Assembly: GCA_021325375.1 (NCBI GenBank)
Contig: JAJPHG010000025.1
Location: forward strand, 1 to 64,000
DNA: 64,000 nucleotides
DNA from: Alphaproteobacteria bacterium
GTDB lineage: Bacteria > Pseudomonadota > Alphaproteobacteria > Micropepsales > Micropepsaceae
Reading direction: 5' to 3'
The notes under the pieces are model-generated. The model was given only the letters and a program-made list of their open reading frames with translations. It was not told the origin of the DNA and did no database searches. Both the position numbers and the translations under genes were made by a program. The first letter of the stretch is position 1; each line of letters opens with the position of its first letter. Shown piece after piece: positions 56,922 through 64,000 of this stretch.

Positions 56922-57917
56922 ATGTCTCGACGCTACCTCGTCGGTGTTGATTCTGGTGGTACAAAGATCGATGTGCTTGTTGCAGATCAAAATGGGCGCG
57001 TTCTGTCCTTCGCGCGGGGTCTTGGAGGTATCCCAAGACGGATTGGTCATAGTGAATATCTGAACCGATTGCTAGCGATCATCAGGGTTGGCTTAGATGA
57101 CGCCGTTCGCGGAGAAGCGGGCCGAATAGAATTTGAATTGGGCGTTGGATTGGCGGGATATGATTGGCTCTCTCAAAAAGCCGAGTTGGAAGCTTTAGTT
57201 GCAAGCATTCCTGGATGCAGTGAACTTCGATTAGTTAACGACACAACGCTGGCCCTAATCGCGGGAATTGAGAGCGGTCATGGAATCTGCGTCTCGGCGG
57301 GAACAGGCTGCAATTGTCGCGGGATCGATTTTGACGGGACTGAACATCGCGTAATAGGTACCGGCTATATGTTTGCCGAATACGGCTCGGCGATAAGTAT
57401 TTCAGCGAAGGCCGTTGAAGCCATAGGCCACGAGTGGATCGGCCGCGGTCCTGCGACAACGCTCTCCCGAGAGCTGGTTTCTCAATCCGGTTGCTCGACT
57501 TTGGACGCTGTCATCGAGGACATTTCGGTCGGGAAACTTGTTATTGGGCCGGAGTTTGCGGTGAAAGTGATAGAGCACGCGAACGCTGGCGACGAAGTTG
57601 CTCAAGAAATACTTACTTGGGCCGCCTCGGAGCTATCTGAGCTTGTTTCAGCTGTTGCACATCAGTTCCCGGAAGGGCACCAGCCGGTCAACGTCGTCGG
57701 CGCTGGGCGCCTTCTCCGGGAGTCCTCGCCTCTTTGGCGCATGACTCGAGCTGCGATTTCCAATCGATTTCCGAAAGCACATATCCACGCTCTCTCCGTG
57801 CCCACCGCCCTTGGTGGTCTGATGACCACGACGTCGGGAACTGCCAGCGGATTCCGTAGCCGTTTGGTCAAAAGCTTTAGGGAACAGCCCACACTAATTC
57901 GACAGTGGCAAGCGTGA
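56922..57917 (+). CDS. BadF/BcrA or N-acetylglucosamine-kinase-like ATPase
   Basis: The 331-residue ASKHA-fold protein has YLVGVDSGGTKIDVLVADQN (phosphate 1), LRLVNDTTLALIAGIESGHG (catalytic Asp region), and ICVSAGTGCNCRGID followed by YMFAEYGSAISIS (phosphate 2). This fits eukaryote-type GlcNAc kinases and BadF/BadG ATPases. Kinase activity on an amino sugar is plausible, given the adjoining glycosyltransferase. The stop overlaps the next GTG. Confidence 0.82.
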   Translation: MSRRYLVGVDSGGTKIDVLVADQNGRVLSFARGLGGIPRRIGHSEYLNRLLAIIRVGLDDAVRGEAGRIEFELGVGLAGYDWLSQKAELEALVASIPGCSELRLVNDTTLALIAGIESGHGICVSAGTGCNCRGIDFDGTEHRVIGTGYMFAEYGSAISISAKAVEAIGHEWIGRGPATTLSRELVSQSGCSTLDAVIEDISVGKLVIGPEFAVKVIEHANAGDEVAQEILTWAASELSELVSAVAHQFPEGHQPVNVVGAGRLLRESSPLWRMTRAAISNRFPKAHIHALSVPTALGGLMTTTSGTASGFRSRLVKSFREQPTLIRQWQA

Positions 57918-59056
57918 ATATTCTCTTTGCTCCAATGGTCGGCGGACGTGGGCTTGGACCAATGACGCGATGCATGGCCGTGGCCGATGAAGCCCGTCGT
58001 CGCGGTCATTCTGCGCACTTTTTGATCAGAGAAGAATTTGTTTCGTTGGCTGAGCAGTTCGGCTTCAGTTGGACGTTGGCCGTGAAGCCTCAAAGGAAAC
58101 AGGCGGGCCCGCCAATTGGTGACACGTGGACCGAGATCGCTGCGCATCTCGGCATCACCGACGAAGGCTATCTAGAAAAGACGCTTCGCTTGGAAACTGA
58201 AATCATTCGCAAATTTCGACCTGACTATGCGTTTATGGAATCCAACGTCACCCTTCCGCTCACATGCATCCAAAACTCTATTCCATTCGGAAGCACATTC
58301 ACATGGGCGGACACAGCAGATTTGCGCCTCCACACACGCGAGATGTCAGTCGGATCGCTCGCCGATGCGATCCTGTTCCACAATCGCTATCTCGAAAGCT
58401 ATGGCGTGGGGGCTATCGCCGATCTGTCCGAGCTGGTGACAAAGTTTGCGACCGTCATTACAGTTCCAATGATACCCAGTTTGGAACCTGAAATTTCCAC
58501 AAAGGAGCAGTTCGCATTCGTGGGCCATCTCCTCTTTGAGCCGCTCGAATATCAGGACATGCCTTTGAAAGTAAAGCGATGCGGAGATGAGAGTGCTTGC
58601 CTCTATGTCTATCTTTCCACTAGCGATGTTTCGAGAGCAGTTTGGTCCAGCTCGTTAGACGCCCTTTCCAAGTCCGGCATCGGTCTAATTGCCGCCGGCA
58701 CGAGCGGTAGCTCTTCAGATTGGCTGCCTGGGGGAACGGCAATGTCGAAGGCCGACGTTGTTCTACACGCTGGCACCGCCAATACCATGATGCTTGCAAT
58801 CAAGCATGGCGTGCCGCAGCTTTTGCTACCGCACAACGATTCCGAACGCCTGTATCATTCGGAAAAACTTGCGTTAGAGGGAGCCGGCGAGATCGTTGAG
58901 GAAGAAATCCTCGGAGACGAGGAGCGCTTCCGTTCAAAAGTCTTATCGTTGGCGTTCGAGCCCAAGTTTCAAGAGGCTTCGCTGCGATTGTGCAATCAAT
59001 TGGAGCAATATAACGGCCCGGCTCAAGCTATGGATTTGATCGAGGCAGCAAGGTGA
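57914..59056 (+). CDS. GT-B fold glycosyltransferase
   Basis: The 380-residue protein begins NILFAPMVGGRGLGPMTRCM AVADEARRRGHSAHFL, as in MurG/UGT-type enzymes. The C-terminal nucleotide-sugar half has SKADVVLHAGTANTMMLAIK HGVPQLLLPHNDSERLYHSE, the family's donor-binding signature. The acceptor is unknown. GTG 57914 overlaps the preceding stop in GTGA; GTG 57905 is also in frame. Translational coupling before and after suggests a single pathway. Confidence 0.85.
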   Translation: MNILFAPMVGGRGLGPMTRCMAVADEARRRGHSAHFLIREEFVSLAEQFGFSWTLAVKPQRKQAGPPIGDTWTEIAAHLGITDEGYLEKTLRLETEIIRKFRPDYAFMESNVTLPLTCIQNSIPFGSTFTWADTADLRLHTREMSVGSLADAILFHNRYLESYGVGAIADLSELVTKFATVITVPMIPSLEPEISTKEQFAFVGHLLFEPLEYQDMPLKVKRCGDESACLYVYLSTSDVSRAVWSSSLDALSKSGIGLIAAGTSGSSSDWLPGGTAMSKADVVLHAGTANTMMLAIKHGVPQLLLPHNDSERLYHSEKLALEGAGEIVEEEILGDEERFRSKVLSLAFEPKFQEASLRLCNQLEQYNGPAQAMDLIEAAR

Positions 59057-59766
59057 TTTTGCGCCCTCACAAATTCGACGTTTGCGTCGAGTACGGCCAT
59101 GTGTATGCGGATCGTACGGGACTATTTGACGACGCGCAGCTATGCATGAGCGCACACGCGGGCTCCCTTGTCGCCGACAAACTGGCCCGGTTGGGTATCA
59201 GTGTCCGGCGCGTTGTTCTATATGATGACGATCTTGTCGCTCCAGAATTCATCATGCCGTCAGCTAAGAAACTCTTATCTAAGCTGGCGGAAAAGCATCA
59301 ACCCGATTTTCTGTGTTTTGAACATCGTCTCCAATCATGCAGTAGGGGTATGGATGCCCTAGTGGGGAAGCAGGAAGGTGCTCGCCTTGCAAAGGAGATA
59401 CTTCACTACTCCTCGAAACATGGCGCATATGCCTGCTCACACAACGTGGCGCTGTGGCATTTGTATCGCCTGGGTCTGCTAAGCTGCTCCGACCAAACCG
59501 CTTGCTGGCGAGTTGAGCCTTGGGAAGCGGTGGCAGCAGAGGCGTTCGGTTCGGCACAAATCGCGGTATCGATCCTAGACCCCGTCTTCATGGAAAGCGA
59601 AGATCGAGCGGACCGCGAAGTGCTGTCAAAATGCGAACGTGAAGTACGAGATCGAATAATTCGGTTTTGTATTGATCCAGTTCGATCAACTAATGATGAC
59701 AGTCGTTACGCAGCTCTCGTCCAGCAAATTCAGGATGCGCTATTAAAGCGCTCGAAGCTGACATAA
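59053..59766 (+). CDS. Unknown protein, last gene of the cargo operon
   Basis: The 237-residue protein has no recognised domain. It starts with FDVCVEYGHVYADRTGLFDD, which has scattered acidic and His residues, and has an unusual number of cysteines (FLCFEHRLQSCS; YACSHNVALWH; GLLSCSDQTACWRVEPW). A Rossmann-like pattern may be present early (ISVRRVVLYDDD). The start GTG overlaps the glycosyltransferase stop by 4 bases (GTGA). Coupling implies it works on the same product. Confidence 0.6.
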   Translation: MILRPHKFDVCVEYGHVYADRTGLFDDAQLCMSAHAGSLVADKLARLGISVRRVVLYDDDLVAPEFIMPSAKKLLSKLAEKHQPDFLCFEHRLQSCSRGMDALVGKQEGARLAKEILHYSSKHGAYACSHNVALWHLYRLGLLSCSDQTACWRVEPWEAVAAEAFGSAQIAVSILDPVFMESEDRADREVLSKCEREVRDRIIRFCIDPVRSTNDDSRYAALVQQIQDALLKRSKLT

Positions 59767-59783
59767 GCCTGAGCTACCGCTCA

Positions 59784-60491
59784 TCAGCCCAGCTTGTCGA
59801 ATATCAATTTCAGTGTCGCCTCGATCCTCTTCTGAACCGCGTGAGCGTCCGCTTGCACTTTCAGCAACGTCTCAACATCGTCTTTGATGGAGTCGATCTC
59901 GTCCAAGTCGGAGAGCGTGAGGGTAGACTCAATCGAACTTACGTCTGAGGCTATCGAGTCTACCTTGTCTGCTAGCGTGTCGAGGAAGCCCTCCTTCTCC
60001 TCGGCGGTGGCGGCCGCTACGCCGAGCGTGCGAAACACCGGGGAGGAGTACTCGGTCCTGCCGCCCGCGATTGCTGCGATGTATCGCTTCAGCTCCCTCT
60101 TGCACTCGTCGTTCGAGTCCGGATCGGACAAGTCGAAGACGATGGTTCTCTCGTCCTTGAGGTCGAACGGGATGTGGTCAGCCCTATCAATAAGATGGAT
60201 CGAGACCTTATTGAACGCATGCCGCACGGCGAGTTCGTAGGCGACATTTGCGTTCGATCCTGTGAGGTCTGCGATCACGAGATCCGCGTTGTAGAGCAGG
60301 GAAATGATCTGGTGGGTGATGGAGCCAGGGTGAGCTAACTCGTCCGCGCGGACTATCTTATACTTCCTACCTAAAACCTCGCGCAGGATGTAGCGCTGCA
60401 CCTGGTCAGCACGTTTCCTCTCCGTAGAGCCGGGCTCGCCGATTGGTGTAATGAAAAAGCAGATTTTCTGGGCGCTGCGTGGTCGGGTCAT
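59784..60491 (-). CDS. Nucleoside 2-deoxyribosyltransferase/TIR-like protein (second relative)
   Basis: The 235-residue protein has KICFFITPIGEPGSTERKRA, IVRADELAHPGSITHQIISL and LVIADLTGSNANVAYELAVR, then IPFDLKDERTIVFDLSD. These are the same blocks as in the gene at 33160, including the Glu in AYELA at the catalytic position. The C-terminal 80 residues are acidic and helical (DEIDSIKDDVETLLKVQADA). ATG 60491 overlaps the stop of a short upstream ORF. A nucleotide- or NAD-directed effector is possible; no partner is obvious. Confidence 0.74.
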   Translation of the reverse strand: MTRPRSAQKICFFITPIGEPGSTERKRADQVQRYILREVLGRKYKIVRADELAHPGSITHQIISLLYNADLVIADLTGSNANVAYELAVRHAFNKVSIHLIDRADHIPFDLKDERTIVFDLSDPDSNDECKRELKRYIAAIAGGRTEYSSPVFRTLGVAAATAEEKEGFLDTLADKVDSIASDVSSIESTLTLSDLDEIDSIKDDVETLLKVQADAHAVQKRIEATLKLIFDKLG

Positions 60492-60637
60492 TCGAGCCAC
60501 TCTTTAAGATCATCCGCCGATTCTTGAGAACCTGCATGTGTTAAAAGTGCGACGAAAATCCAATATCTCGCAACACGACCTTGACTGATAGCTGTGGATG
60601 AATAGCGGCGCTTCAGCGCTTGCGCGCACGCTCGCAT
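60488..60637 (-). CDS. Possible short ORF coupled to the NDT-like gene
   Basis: This 49-codon frame (MRACAQALKRRYSSTAISQG ... SADDLKEWLE) ends in ATGA overlapping the next start. The frame stays open to 60724, through the left 28-bp repeat. It has no clear ribosome-binding site and no known family; it may be only a coupling leader. Confidence 0.3.
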   Translation of the reverse strand: MRACAQALKRRYSSTAISQGRVARYWIFVALLTHAGSQESADDLKEWLE

Positions 60638-60674
60638 CAGTAGATTGAACAAGATGATGAAAAGAATGCTATTC

Positions 60675-60702
60675 TGAAACAATATGGGGGATTTTGTTTC
60701 AA
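60675..60702 (+). repeat. 28-bp inverted repeat, left copy
   Basis: These 28 bases are the exact reverse complement of 63189-63216. Inside is a palindrome: tgaaacaa and ttgtttca separated by 11 bases (tatgggggatt). The arms and short spacer resemble a core site for a tyrosine recombinase; such an enzyme is encoded directly to the right. The ATG at 60684 inside the repeat opens the recombinase frame. Confidence 0.88.
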
Positions 60703-61373
60703 AGCAGTCAAGGAAGTCAAACAAAAAGAATAGACACGCTCACGCGGGAATAGCCATGAATGGAGGCATGGATTGGTCTTTGTTTGACGAGCGCGGACGC
60801 CGCAAATACCTAGTCCCCACCGAGCGCGCGGCCTTTCTTCGGGCAGCGCTGCAAGTACGGGGGAAAACGTCGAGCTTCTGCGCCGTTCTCGCGTTCAGTG
60901 GTGCGCGGGTATCGGAAGTGCTGGCCCTCACGCCCGAGCGCATAGACGAAGCGAACGGGTCAATCAACTTTGAGACGTTGAAACGCCGAAAGAAGGGCAT
61001 CATCCGGGCCGTGCCGGTTCCCCGAAATCTGCTGTTCTATCTGGATGGTGTACATCACTACAGCGAAGCGCGAGGTGATCCTGCCAAAGCGCGCCAACGC
61101 CTTTGGACATGGAGCAGGACGACGGCATGGCGTCGCGTTCGACAGGTGATGCAACGCGCGGCGAACCCAAATTATCTCTGTACGCCAAAAGCTTTGCGAC
61201 ACGCCTTCGGTGCCGAGGCGGCACTTAATCAGATACCGCTTACGCTCATCAAACGATGGATGGGCCATGCTCAACTCGAAACCACCGAGATCTACACCTC
61301 GCTTATCGGTGAGGAAGAACGCTCGCTTGCACACCTCACATGGCGTCGAGTTTCAAAGAAGTTTCGTCATTGA
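60684..61373 (+). CDS. Short tyrosine recombinase, catalytic domain only
   Basis: Up to 229 residues (205 if ATG 60756 is used). The catalytic domain has box I Arg in FSGARVSEVLALTPERID, a Lys region (NFETLKRRKKG), box II Arg in PKALRHAFGAEAA (the usual HxxR first His is Lys), and GHAQLETTEIYTSL with His and the Tyr nucleophile. The N-terminal core-binding domain of ordinary integrases is missing, as in FimB/FimE inversion enzymes. The first start lies inside the left inverted repeat. It probably acts on those repeats. Confidence 0.82.
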   Translation: MGDFVSKQSRKSNKKNRHAHAGIAMNGGMDWSLFDERGRRKYLVPTERAAFLRAALQVRGKTSSFCAVLAFSGARVSEVLALTPERIDEANGSINFETLKRRKKGIIRAVPVPRNLLFYLDGVHHYSEARGDPAKARQRLWTWSRTTAWRRVRQVMQRAANPNYLCTPKALRHAFGAEAALNQIPLTLIKRWMGHAQLETTEIYTSLIGEEERSLAHLTWRRVSKKFRH

Positions 61374-61408
61374 GTAGGTGACGAGGAACGGACCCCTGCA
61401 AGTTTGAC

Positions 61409-61430
61409 ATAGCCAAATCGCTAAGCCGTT
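61409..61430. repeat. Possible direct repeat of a sequence beside tRNA-Lys
   Basis: atagccaaatcgctaagccg here resembles atagccaaatctaagccg at 47790-47807, just downstream of tRNA-Lys; 18 bases match with a 2-base insertion. It lies 36 bases after the recombinase stop, where an attachment site could be. It does not include tRNA sequence, so it may be chance. Confidence 0.3.
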
Positions 61431-61563
61431 ATCAATGTTAGGTTATTAGTCATCTCTCACGCACCGTCCGTCGCCAGTTAACAGAGCGCGGAATTTGCTG
61501 CTAGCCTATGCCCGCGAAAGTTGAGAAAGATATTTGCTGAATTCATTCAGCGCGGGGGCAACG

Positions 61564-62670
61564 ATGGAAATTCAGAGTGATCTAATTATTCTCCCTCCAA
61601 GTAACCACCTCCCGCTTCCTTGGTCGGTAAGAGGGCCGTTGGGATTGCAGACCGGCGCTGAAGTCTCGATCATGCTTGTTCAGAGCAATACAGGGGGCGA
61701 AGGCCTGCCGGACATTGTAGTCACTCCGCTACAATCCGAGTACCTGGATGCGACCTTTGCTTTGGAAATCGAGTTGGGGGAACGCGCCGGAGCTGTCACT
61801 GATCTTCTAGCTTGGCTGGGTGACGGTATCGCCCAGAGATGCAGCAATAACATGAATATCGTGCTTTCTGAGACGATCACCCTTGAGGGGCGCAATAAGC
61901 ACAAGATGCATGTGGTGATGGAACCAGCATCAGACAAGAGCGACATCCTAGAGAGCCAGATCCGACAGATAATGGAGGAAATTCAACAATCTCACGCCGA
62001 TGTTCTGAATTACCGCATCAATCCAGTTTATCAACTCGACAAACTTAGCTTCATGCTTCAGCAGACGGTTCCAGTGAAGCATGGCTGGATTAGATATGGT
62101 GATTGGAAAAAGAGAATACAGGAGAAATTCCCTAACGCTGATGAGGTCTATGACCTCTCAAGGGTGGTCGTGTCATCAAATCCCGACCAGCGGCTACTTC
62201 GATACATCATACCTAAAAAAGGCGTTATCGAGCTAAAAGTGCCACACCGAAATCGACCGGGCGCGCTTAGAGAAATTTCACGAGTTATCGGCGGTCAAGG
62301 GTACAATATTTTATCGTCGCGCCTTTCAAGGACACCTCCAACGGAGCGAACAGCAAAAACATCCGTTTTTGTTGCCGCCTGCGAGCCGTTGAAAGCTGGC
62401 GGTCAAGTGAAAGAGACTGACTTCAATGAACTTCGTTCAAAGTTGAGAGCAATCGATTCGAAATACAGTATCGATGCTATTACTATCAACGAGGGGAAGC
62501 TCGCGGAGAAGTCTCTCTTTCTCACACCAAAGAGGAAAGAGCTTGTTCAAATAGACACAGAAATTGCCGTTGAACGTGCGCAGGTGAGAGAGGAGGCGAG
62601 CACAAAGTTTTTTTTTGAAGCACGGTCTTCATCCAAAGAAGTTTGTTTTCTTGTCCAAGCGCTTTATTGA
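61564..62670 (+). CDS. Double ACT-domain protein with an AbrB-like N-terminus; broken from the next domain by a frame change
   Basis: A 368-codon frame. The N-terminus (LPPSNHLPLPWSVRGPLGLQ TGAEVSIML) resembles a SpoVT/AbrB-type fold. ACT-like domains follow at about 60-130 (DATFALEIELGERAGAVTDL L) and about 218-300 (GVIELKVPHRNRPGALREIS RVIGGQGYNIL). ACT domains bind amino acids or other small ligands. After a run of nine T (62608-62616) the frame gives only 20 or so unconvincing residues and stops. With eight T it would continue directly into the domain at 62615. ATG 61564 follows gcgggggc. Confidence 0.7.
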   Translation: MEIQSDLIILPPSNHLPLPWSVRGPLGLQTGAEVSIMLVQSNTGGEGLPDIVVTPLQSEYLDATFALEIELGERAGAVTDLLAWLGDGIAQRCSNNMNIVLSETITLEGRNKHKMHVVMEPASDKSDILESQIRQIMEEIQQSHADVLNYRINPVYQLDKLSFMLQQTVPVKHGWIRYGDWKKRIQEKFPNADEVYDLSRVVVSSNPDQRLLRYIIPKKGVIELKVPHRNRPGALREISRVIGGQGYNILSSRLSRTPPTERTAKTSVFVAACEPLKAGGQVKETDFNELRSKLRAIDSKYSIDAITINEGKLAEKSLFLTPKRKELVQIDTEIAVERAQVREEASTKFFFEARSSSKEVCFLVQALY

Positions 62671-63115
62671 TGCGGCTGCAAAGCATCGGGCGGTTTATGA
62701 GGAGCAGGAGCGAAGTGTGAAGGAAATCGTGAGAGCCATCGAAGCATGTCAGTGCGCGGTGATCGAAGCGGCAAATCCGGGGAAAGACGAAAACAGATAC
62801 TATGATATCCAGGTATACAGGGCTGTATTTTCGCGGCTTTGGGCGAGTGACGCCTGTGCCGTCCTCGCTCTGAATGAGGATGGCACAGGTCACTTGAGTC
62901 TGAGCATCGCTCACGAGATTGGCTTCTTCTCCGGCAGAAACAGGCCTCTTAGGGTATTTACGTCAATCACCCGAGACAAAGACCCCGTATTTGGGAATAT
63001 CGTGGGTATGAATCGAAGCACATATGCTGATGGTGATGCGGCTTTTGTCCCGGATGGTGTCGACTGCTTGTACCTTGTGGCCAAACGTTGGGTCGAGAGC
63101 ATCGCAGACACGTGA
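62615..63115 (+). CDS. Nucleoside-deoxyribosyltransferase-like domain, +1 frame relative to the ACT protein
   Basis: About 166 residues. Key blocks are VRAIEACQCAVIEAANPG, LWASDACAVLALNEDGTGHL SLSIAHEIGFFSGRNRPLRV F and VDCLYLVAKRWVESI. The Glu in AHEIGF is in the position expected for the catalytic Glu of nucleotide-hydrolase or deoxyribosyltransferase folds. The only start in this frame is TTG within the T-run, with no ribosome-binding site. The domain is therefore more likely the C-terminal half of the ACT protein, reached by slippage or lost by mutation. Confidence 0.62.
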   Translation: MKHGLHPKKFVFLSKRFIDAAAKHRAVYEEQERSVKEIVRAIEACQCAVIEAANPGKDENRYYDIQVYRAVFSRLWASDACAVLALNEDGTGHLSLSIAHEIGFFSGRNRPLRVFTSITRDKDPVFGNIVGMNRSTYADGDAAFVPDGVDCLYLVAKRWVESIADT

Positions 63116-63188
63116 TGACGGCTCTTAGTACTTCGCGTGCGTGATGTCCTCTGGCCCTTTTTGAGCGAAGGGTAGTGTTCACCCACAG

Positions 63189-63216
63189 TTGAAACAAAAT
63201 CCCCCATATTGTTTCA
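63189..63216 (-). repeat. 28-bp inverted repeat, right copy
   Basis: This is the perfect reverse complement of 60675-60702. On the minus strand it contains the same ATG (63207) opening a frame that reads inward, MGDFVSTVGEHYPSLKKG. Only 15 bases separate it from the ATG of the GC-rich lipoprotein gene, so it marks a sharp change of base composition. Confidence 0.88.
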
Positions 63217-63231
63217 ATCTCGGGGGTCGCC

Positions 63232-63981
63232 ATGGCTTGGCTCGCTCGTGCGCTGGCTGCTTTGCTCGTCCTCGGCGCGGCGGGCTGCGGAAAGTCCTCC
63301 GCAGGGAATGGCGCCGGTGGCGGGACCGCAGGCGCCACGCCTGATCCCGTCGCGGCAAAAATCACCATTAACGTGGGGGCTCCGTTCTACGTCGCCATGT
63401 CGCGTGGCGAGGGCGCCCAGGACGGCATCTACGCGACCATGCTGGATGATAACGGAGAGCTCGGCCAGGGCGTCGGAGGCTGGGCGATGCTCGTCCCTCC
63501 CACCTATACCGCTGACATCGCCAAGACCAAGTGCTTCCCGGAGAAACTCAACCTCGCATCCGTCCCCGACGCCGGTTGGATGATGGCGCGCGTGCTCCAG
63601 CACGTCGAAGGTGCCGTGTTCGACAAGCAGGGTCAGTCCTATATGCCCGTCCCGAAGCTCTTCTCGACCTATCGCTTCTGGGCCACCAACGGGGACCGCT
63701 GGTGCGGGACCTGGTTCTATTACTATTGGGGAAACTTCAAGGCCAAGTCCGTGGCGCTCGTCAACGAGTTTCAGGCGCCGGACCCGAAGACCGGGGCCCT
63801 CACGACCATGCGCAGCTACAAGATCGTGGCCGAGTTCGTCCCGACCAAGGAACTATCGTCTGTGCTTCCGTCGGGCACTACCTTCGGCACGTTCACCTGG
63901 ATCATCGTCCTTGAGCGCGACCCCGTTTCCACAGTGTGGTTCGTGCTCCGCCCCGATGGCGCGGTCGCCTGGACGCCGTAG
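63232..63981 (+). CDS. Lipoprotein of unknown function
   Basis: The 249-residue protein has a lipoprotein signal (ALAALLVLGAAGCGKSS, lipobox LGAAGC) and a Gly/Ala linker, then a tryptophan- and tyrosine-rich globular part (YRFWATNGDRWCGTWFYYYW GNF) with no family I recognise. It is much more GC-rich than the preceding cassette and probably returns to host-like sequence. cggggg lies about 6 bases before the ATG. The stop is 19 bases from the window end. Confidence 0.72.
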   Translation: MAWLARALAALLVLGAAGCGKSSAGNGAGGGTAGATPDPVAAKITINVGAPFYVAMSRGEGAQDGIYATMLDDNGELGQGVGGWAMLVPPTYTADIAKTKCFPEKLNLASVPDAGWMMARVLQHVEGAVFDKQGQSYMPVPKLFSTYRFWATNGDRWCGTWFYYYWGNFKAKSVALVNEFQAPDPKTGALTTMRSYKIVAEFVPTKELSSVLPSGTTFGTFTWIIVLERDPVSTVWFVLRPDGAVAWTP

Positions 63982-64000
63982 TCCAGCCGTCGTCGCGCGC

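Noticed and set aside
60675..60702. Chromosomal dif site
   Set aside because: The length of 28 bp fits, but a dif site is single and the arms do not match the XerD-arm consensus well. Two inverted copies beside a recombinase suggest an element-specific site.
61564..62670. RelA/SpoT-type (p)ppGpp synthetase
   Set aside because: ACT domains suggested it, but no synthetase or hydrolase motif is present.
62911..63207. Minus-strand frame starting in the right 28-bp repeat (MGDFVSTVGEH...)
   Set aside because: It is antisense to the NDT-like domain and its start is only the repeat's own ATG. I keep it as a note on the repeat, not as a gene.
47776..64000. Second copy of the tRNA-Lys 3' end as right attachment site
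   Set aside because: I looked for the T-arm/acceptor sequence in this span and did not see it, so I claim no right border from it.

Overview
The window reads as a GC-rich alphaproteobacterial chromosome. The strongest markers are a circularly permuted two-piece tmRNA (minus strand, about 16731-17008, tag ANDNEMALAA), the gene order thyA / folA / hflK-hflC / degP / serB / miaA / ilvB-ilvN / ilvC that I know from Rhizobiales and relatives, and the order mreB-mreC-mreD-mrdA-mrdB. The exact family cannot be fixed from sequence alone; a Rhizomicrobium/Micropepsis-like lineage is only a guess.

Region 1 (1-17.0 kb) holds a lytic transglycosylase and a Rieske oxygenase, a TacA/TacT-type toxin-antitoxin pair, a membrane LytTR regulator divergent from a type-B carboxylesterase, tRNA-Ser(CGA), rlmJ, a GT-C-like membrane protein, and a cysteine-cluster protein. 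It also holds an unusual protein joining a TetR-type HTH, a membrane segment and Sel1 repeats. A four-gene minus-strand copper cluster follows (two tandem multicopper oxidases, SCO1, cytochrome c), then a K+ channel with a cyclic-nucleotide-binding domain, and the tmRNA.

Region 2 (17-47.7 kb) is the conserved core. It carries nucleotide/folate genes (thyA, folA), envelope proteolysis (hflKC, degP), serB, miaA, branched-chain amino acid synthesis (ilvBN, ilvC, leuA) and the cell-elongation machinery (mreBCD, PBP2, RodA). Two biosynthetic genes have candidate attenuation leaders: leuA has a 43-codon leader with four consecutive Leu codons, and ilvB is preceded by a short ORF with Val-Leu-Ile and a terminator hairpin. 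Accessory genes interrupt the core, notably an AT-richer nucleoside-deoxyribosyltransferase/TIR-like gene wedged between ilvN and ilvC.

Region 3 (47.7-63.2 kb) begins at the 3' end of tRNA-Lys(CTT) and looks like an integrated mobilizable element. Its transfer-type backbone is a replication-relaxation protein, an AlpA-like regulator, an M23 peptidase, and a VirD4/TraG-like ATPase with a tail-anchored partner. Its cargo is a compact, AT-richer operon (D-amino-acid-oxidase-like flavoprotein, membrane protein, 2-hydroxyacid-dehydrogenase-like protein, BadF/GlcNAc-kinase-like ATPase, GT-B glycosyltransferase, unknown protein), most of it with 4-base start/stop overlaps.

The most interesting structure is 60675-63216. 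Two perfect 28-bp inverted repeats enclose a short, catalytic-domain-only tyrosine recombinase and an ACT-domain protein. That protein is separated from a nucleoside-deoxyribosyltransferase-like domain only by a +1 frame change inside a run of nine T. This could be an invertible or mobile cassette carrying a ligand-sensing effector. A GC-rich lipoprotein gene follows the right repeat at once.
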